From an uncultured Propionibacteriaceae bacterium (GTDB lineage: Bacteria > Actinomycetota > Actinomycetes > Propionibacteriales > Propionibacteriaceae): a DNA stretch of 8,074 nt. Made by a program: the position numbers and the translations under genes. Shown one piece after another: positions 5,912 to 8,074 of this stretch. The notes beneath the pieces were generated by a model. The model did no database searches. It saw only the letters and a program-made list of their open reading frames with translations, and was not told the DNA's origin. The stretch covers positions 1 to 8,074 of the forward strand of contig CAKZJI010000177.1 in NCBI GenBank assembly GCA_936941515.1. Reading direction: 5' to 3'. Positions within the stretch are counted from its first letter, which is position 1, and the number at the start of each line of letters is the position of its first letter.

Positions 5912-7009
5912 ATGCGTGAACTAACCCCTGATGACGCCCGCTGGGCCGTTCTCGGCGGGGGTGTCTTCGCCTGCGGAGGCGGGGGCTGGCAGGACCACGG
6001 TGAGCTGATGGGGCGGATGGCCACCACCCTCAACCGTCCCGTGCTGGCCGGCGTCGACGAGCTGCCGGAGGACTCCTGGGTGGCCACCGTCGCCGCGATC
6101 GGCGCCCCGGCCGCCCCCGACTGGGAGATCCGGCCCATCGACTACGTCGACGCGCTGCGGAAACTGATCGAGCTGTCCCCCCACCCCATCGCCGCCGTCA
6201 TCACCGGGCAGAACGGCTACTCCACCACCCTCAACGGCTGGATACAGTCGTCGGCCCTCGGGGTGAGGGTCCTCGACGCCGCAGGCGATGTGCGCGCCCA
6301 CCCCACCGGAAAGCTCGGCTCCCTCGGGCTGACCACACGTGAGGGATATGAGACCATCCAGGTGGTCTCCGGTGGCAACCGTGCCCTGCACGGACATCTC
6401 CTCAGCATCAACGTCGGGTGGGTGGACACCTGCGACGACGTGCTGCGTGACATCTCGGTGCGCTCCGGCGGCTTCATCGCCTCAGCCCGAAACCCTGTGG
6501 AGCTGAGCTGGGTCAGGGAGCATGCCGCGCTCGGTGTGATCTCCCTGGCCCTGGACCTCGGCAGGGTTATGGAGGAGGCCGGGGCAGGTCGACCCCAGGC
6601 GGGCAGGGAAGTCATCGGGAGCGTCGTCGACTTCCTCGGCGGTGAGATCATCGACGAAGGACCGCTCAGCTATGAGGTGGGGCTTGTGACTCGGGGAGGG
6701 TGGGATCACGGCACCTTCAGGATCGGCGACCACACCGTCCCCTACCTCAACGAGTACATGGCCATTGACGGTCCGGGTGGCCGCGTGGCCACCTACCCGG
6801 ACACCATTTTCATCCTCCGGCAGGACAACGGTCTGCCGCTGGCGGTGAAGGATGCCGTTGAGGGGCTTGGGGTGACGCTAGTCAAGGTGTCTGCCACCGC
6901 GCTGCCGCTGTCCTCCTCGGCGGTGGATCGCGTTGCCCTGGGGGAGTGTGAGGACATCATGGGCATTGAGTTCCTGCGCTACCTGCCCGACCGTGGAGGG
7001 CGGGGATGA
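5912..7009 (+). CDS. DUF917 family, S-methyl-thiohydantoin desulfurase-like protein
   Basis: A 365-residue cytoplasmic protein with the two-part architecture of DUF917, a family that I recall has been renamed S-methyl thiohydantoin desulfurase. Seen are a glycine-rich N-terminus (Gly-Gly-Gly-Val-Phe-Ala-Cys-Gly-Gly-Gly-Gly at 15-25), Thr-Gly-Gln-Asn-Gly at 98-102 in the place of the family Gly-Gly-x-Asn-Gly, Val-Leu-Asp-Ala-Ala-Gly-Asp at 120-126, and a C-terminal Leu-Asn-Glu-Tyr-Met...Thr-Tyr-Pro-Asp-Thr-Ile-Phe at 279-300. Length is typical (about 360). Several conserved positions differ from the bulk of the family, which also contains hydantoinase-associated members, so specificity is not certain. 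The start is firm: AAGGAG at 5900-5905 with 6-base spacing, one base after the urocanase-like stop. In the proposed pathway it would cleave the methylthio group from the ring made by the preceding enzyme, giving methanethiol and a hydantoin propionate. Confidence 0.8.
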   Translation: MRELTPDDARWAVLGGGVFACGGGGWQDHGELMGRMATTLNRPVLAGVDELPEDSWVATVAAIGAPAAPDWEIRPIDYVDALRKLIELSPHPIAAVITGQNGYSTTLNGWIQSSALGVRVLDAAGDVRAHPTGKLGSLGLTTREGYETIQVVSGGNRALHGHLLSINVGWVDTCDDVLRDISVRSGGFIASARNPVELSWVREHAALGVISLALDLGRVMEEAGAGRPQAGREVIGSVVDFLGGEIIDEGPLSYEVGLVTRGGWDHGTFRIGDHTVPYLNEYMAIDGPGGRVATYPDTIFILRQDNGLPLAVKDAVEGLGVTLVKVSATALPLSSSAVDRVALGECEDIMGIEFLRYLPDRGGRG

Positions 7010-7105
7010 GAATCTCGGTGGGAAGCATATGGGGCTGGCGACAGGAGCCCTCGGATGGGGTGGTCCGTGCACAGGAATGACCCGGTGCCGGAGACTGCGG
7101 GAAGA

Positions 7106-7114
7106 GGGGAGGAG
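7106..7114 (+). promoter_or_regulatory. Ribosome-binding site for the TTG start of the lyase gene
   Basis: The run GGGGAGGAG ends 3 bases before the TTG at 7118, with its GGGAGG core 5 bases away. It supports TTG as the start. A rival, AGGAG at 7043-7047, lies 7 bases before an in-frame ATG at 7055 and would add 21 residues. The family N-terminus begins right at the TTG, which favours the shorter form. Both sites lie in the 108-base gap after the DUF917 gene, the longest gap in the operon. Confidence 0.5.
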
Positions 7115-7117
7115 ACA

Positions 7118-8074
7118 TTGACGCTTGTCCTGAATGGCGCCTCCCTGACCTGGCGTGACCTTGCGGATGCTTTGAGGGCTGAGCACCTCGACATCACGCT
7201 CGACCCTGTGGCGCGCAGCCAGATGACCCGTGCGCGGGAGGCCGGGCTGGCGAAGCTGCAGGCAGATCCTGGTTTGCGGGTGTACGGCTGGAATCAGGCT
7301 CTGGGCCCATTCAAGGACCGGCAGTTGGAACCGGAGGAGCAGGTGCGCTTCCAGGTAAACGTGTTGCGGTCTCACAGTACGGGGTTGGGGGAGACGCTGC
7401 CTCGGCAGGTGGCGCGGCTGGCGTTGCTCGTGAGGGCGAACTGCTTGGCGCGGGGAACCTCCGGGGCGCGCCCTGAGTTGGTGGACCGGATGAATGAAGC
7501 AGTCAACCTCGGGCTCATCCCCGTCATACCGGGAACTGGCTCAATGGGAACTGGTGATCTTCAGCCCATGGCTGCCGCCGGCCTGGCTCTGACGGGTGAT
7601 GCTGCGGGGAGGGTGAGATGCGATGACGACCAGGAGAGGTCTGCTCCCCAGGCCTGGGCTGCCCGAGGAAGGAAGCCTGAGTTCCGGCTGGCCACCGGGG
7701 AGGCGATAGCCCTGATCTCCGGGTCTGCCGTGCTGACGGCGCATCTGGTGTTCGCCGTCGAGGAGGTCTACCGGCAGGTGGAGACCTTCCTCGGGGCCTT
7801 CGCCTTGTTCTGCGAGGCGTCGCGTGTCGAGAGGGACGCCTTCGATCCCCGCATTCACGCTGAGCGGCACATGCCCTGGGAGATGCAGGCCAATGAGCTG
7901 ATCCTCAGGCTCATCGGGGACAGCCAATGGGTGACGGATGAGGGGCGACGCCGCGTGGGGGAGTATGCCCCGCGCATCCAGGACGCCACGTCGGTGAGGT
8001 CGGTTCCCCACCAGATCGGCATCATCCTGCGGGAACTGGAGCGGGCCTGGGAGGATGCCACTCGGGGGGCGAAC
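7118..8074 (+). CDS. HAL/PAL-fold lyase without MIO triad, ergothionase-like (3' end outside window)
   Basis: The first 319 residues of a protein of the aromatic amino acid lyase fold (full members have about 500); the frame is open to the window edge. The N-terminus Met-Thr-Leu-Val-Leu-Asn-Gly-Ala-Ser-Leu-Thr matches histidine ammonia-lyase. Tyr56-Gly57 replaces the Tyr-Gly-x-Asn-Thr-Gly motif, and Arg-Ser-His-Ser-Thr-Gly-Leu-Gly-Glu at 84-92 matches the Leu-Ser-His-x-x-Gly-x-Gly-Glu helix. The cofactor region, Gly-Ser-Val-Gly-Ala-Ser-Gly-Asp-Leu in HAL, reads Gly-Ser-Met-Gly-Thr-Gly-Asp-Leu at 141-148, one residue shorter and without Ala-Ser-Gly, so no MIO group can form. The later Leu-Asn-Gly-Thr is Ile-Ser-Gly-Ser at 200-203, and Gln-Asp-Pro-Tyr-Ser is Gln-Asp-Ala-Thr-Ser at 288-292. 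Ergothionase, which eliminates trimethylamine from ergothioneine, is such a MIO-less relative as I recall. The TTG start is chosen from the ribosome site and family N-terminus; ATG 7055 is an alternative. Confidence 0.8.
   Translation, partial: MTLVLNGASLTWRDLADALRAEHLDITLDPVARSQMTRAREAGLAKLQADPGLRVYGWNQALGPFKDRQLEPEEQVRFQVNVLRSHSTGLGETLPRQVARLALLVRANCLARGTSGARPELVDRMNEAVNLGLIPVIPGTGSMGTGDLQPMAAAGLALTGDAAGRVRCDDDQERSAPQAWAARGRKPEFRLATGEAIALISGSAVLTAHLVFAVEEVYRQVETFLGAFALFCEASRVERDAFDPRIHAERHMPWEMQANELILRLIGDSQWVTDEGRRRVGEYAPRIQDATSVRSVPHQIGIILRELERAWEDATRGAN

Noticed and set aside
5449..6138. 229-residue minus frame across the hydratase/DUF917 boundary
   Set aside because: Antisense to two confident genes. 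No convincing start site or family feature.
7010..7117. Terminator, attenuator or small gene between the DUF917 and lyase genes
   Set aside because: No GC-rich hairpin followed by a T-run was seen, and the only open frame there is the possible upstream extension of the lyase.
4210..8074. Ordinary histidine utilisation (hut) cluster
   Set aside because: The lyase lacks the MIO triad, the urocanase has altered active-site motifs, and DUF917 and URO-D genes stand where hutI and hutG-type genes would be expected.

Overview
The window is about 8 kb of high-GC DNA. From about position 696 to the right edge it carries one tightly packed run of seven plus-strand genes with strong purine-rich ribosome sites and overlapping or near-overlapping ends. 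High GC, GC-ending codons, AGGAG-type sites and a TTG start fit a high-GC actinomycete. That placement rests on general style only and is uncertain.

Layout. Positions 1-695 do not read as one locus. They are a patchwork of short protein-family pieces: the C-terminus of heme O synthase (+), the C-terminal part of a luciferase-like F420-type oxidoreductase (+), a piece resembling the DUF1489 family on the minus strand, and an unrecognised stretch. This looks like an assembly chimera at a contig end. From 696 on the genes are livM (permease), livG and livF (ATPases) of a branched-chain-amino-acid-type ABC importer; a URO-D superfamily, methyltransferase-like protein; a divergent urocanase; a DUF917 (S-methyl-thiohydantoin desulfurase-type) protein; and a histidine-ammonia-lyase-fold protein cut by the right edge.

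How the genes work together. A lyase of the HAL fold without the Ala-Ser-Gly cofactor triad, a urocanase with substituted active-site motifs and a DUF917 protein together match the recently worked-out logic for catabolism of ergothioneine and especially S-methyl-ergothioneine. In that scheme trimethylamine elimination gives (S-methyl)-thiourocanate, hydration gives a (S-methyl)-thiohydantoin propionate, and desulfuration releases methanethiol and leaves a hydantoin that can be opened towards glutamate. The Liv-type importer in the same operon is the natural candidate for bringing in the betaine. The URO-D protein, with a His-X-His...Cys zinc-site-like pattern, is the least explained member and might handle the released methyl or methylthio group. 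The substrate is inferred from gene families and neighbourhood. Nothing in the DNA alone separates ergothioneine, S-methyl-ergothioneine and a related imidazole betaine.

No tRNA, rRNA, CRISPR array, insertion sequence or convincing terminator was seen. The livH permease and the substrate-binding protein expected upstream of livM are absent, because the native upstream sequence appears to have been replaced by the chimeric segment.
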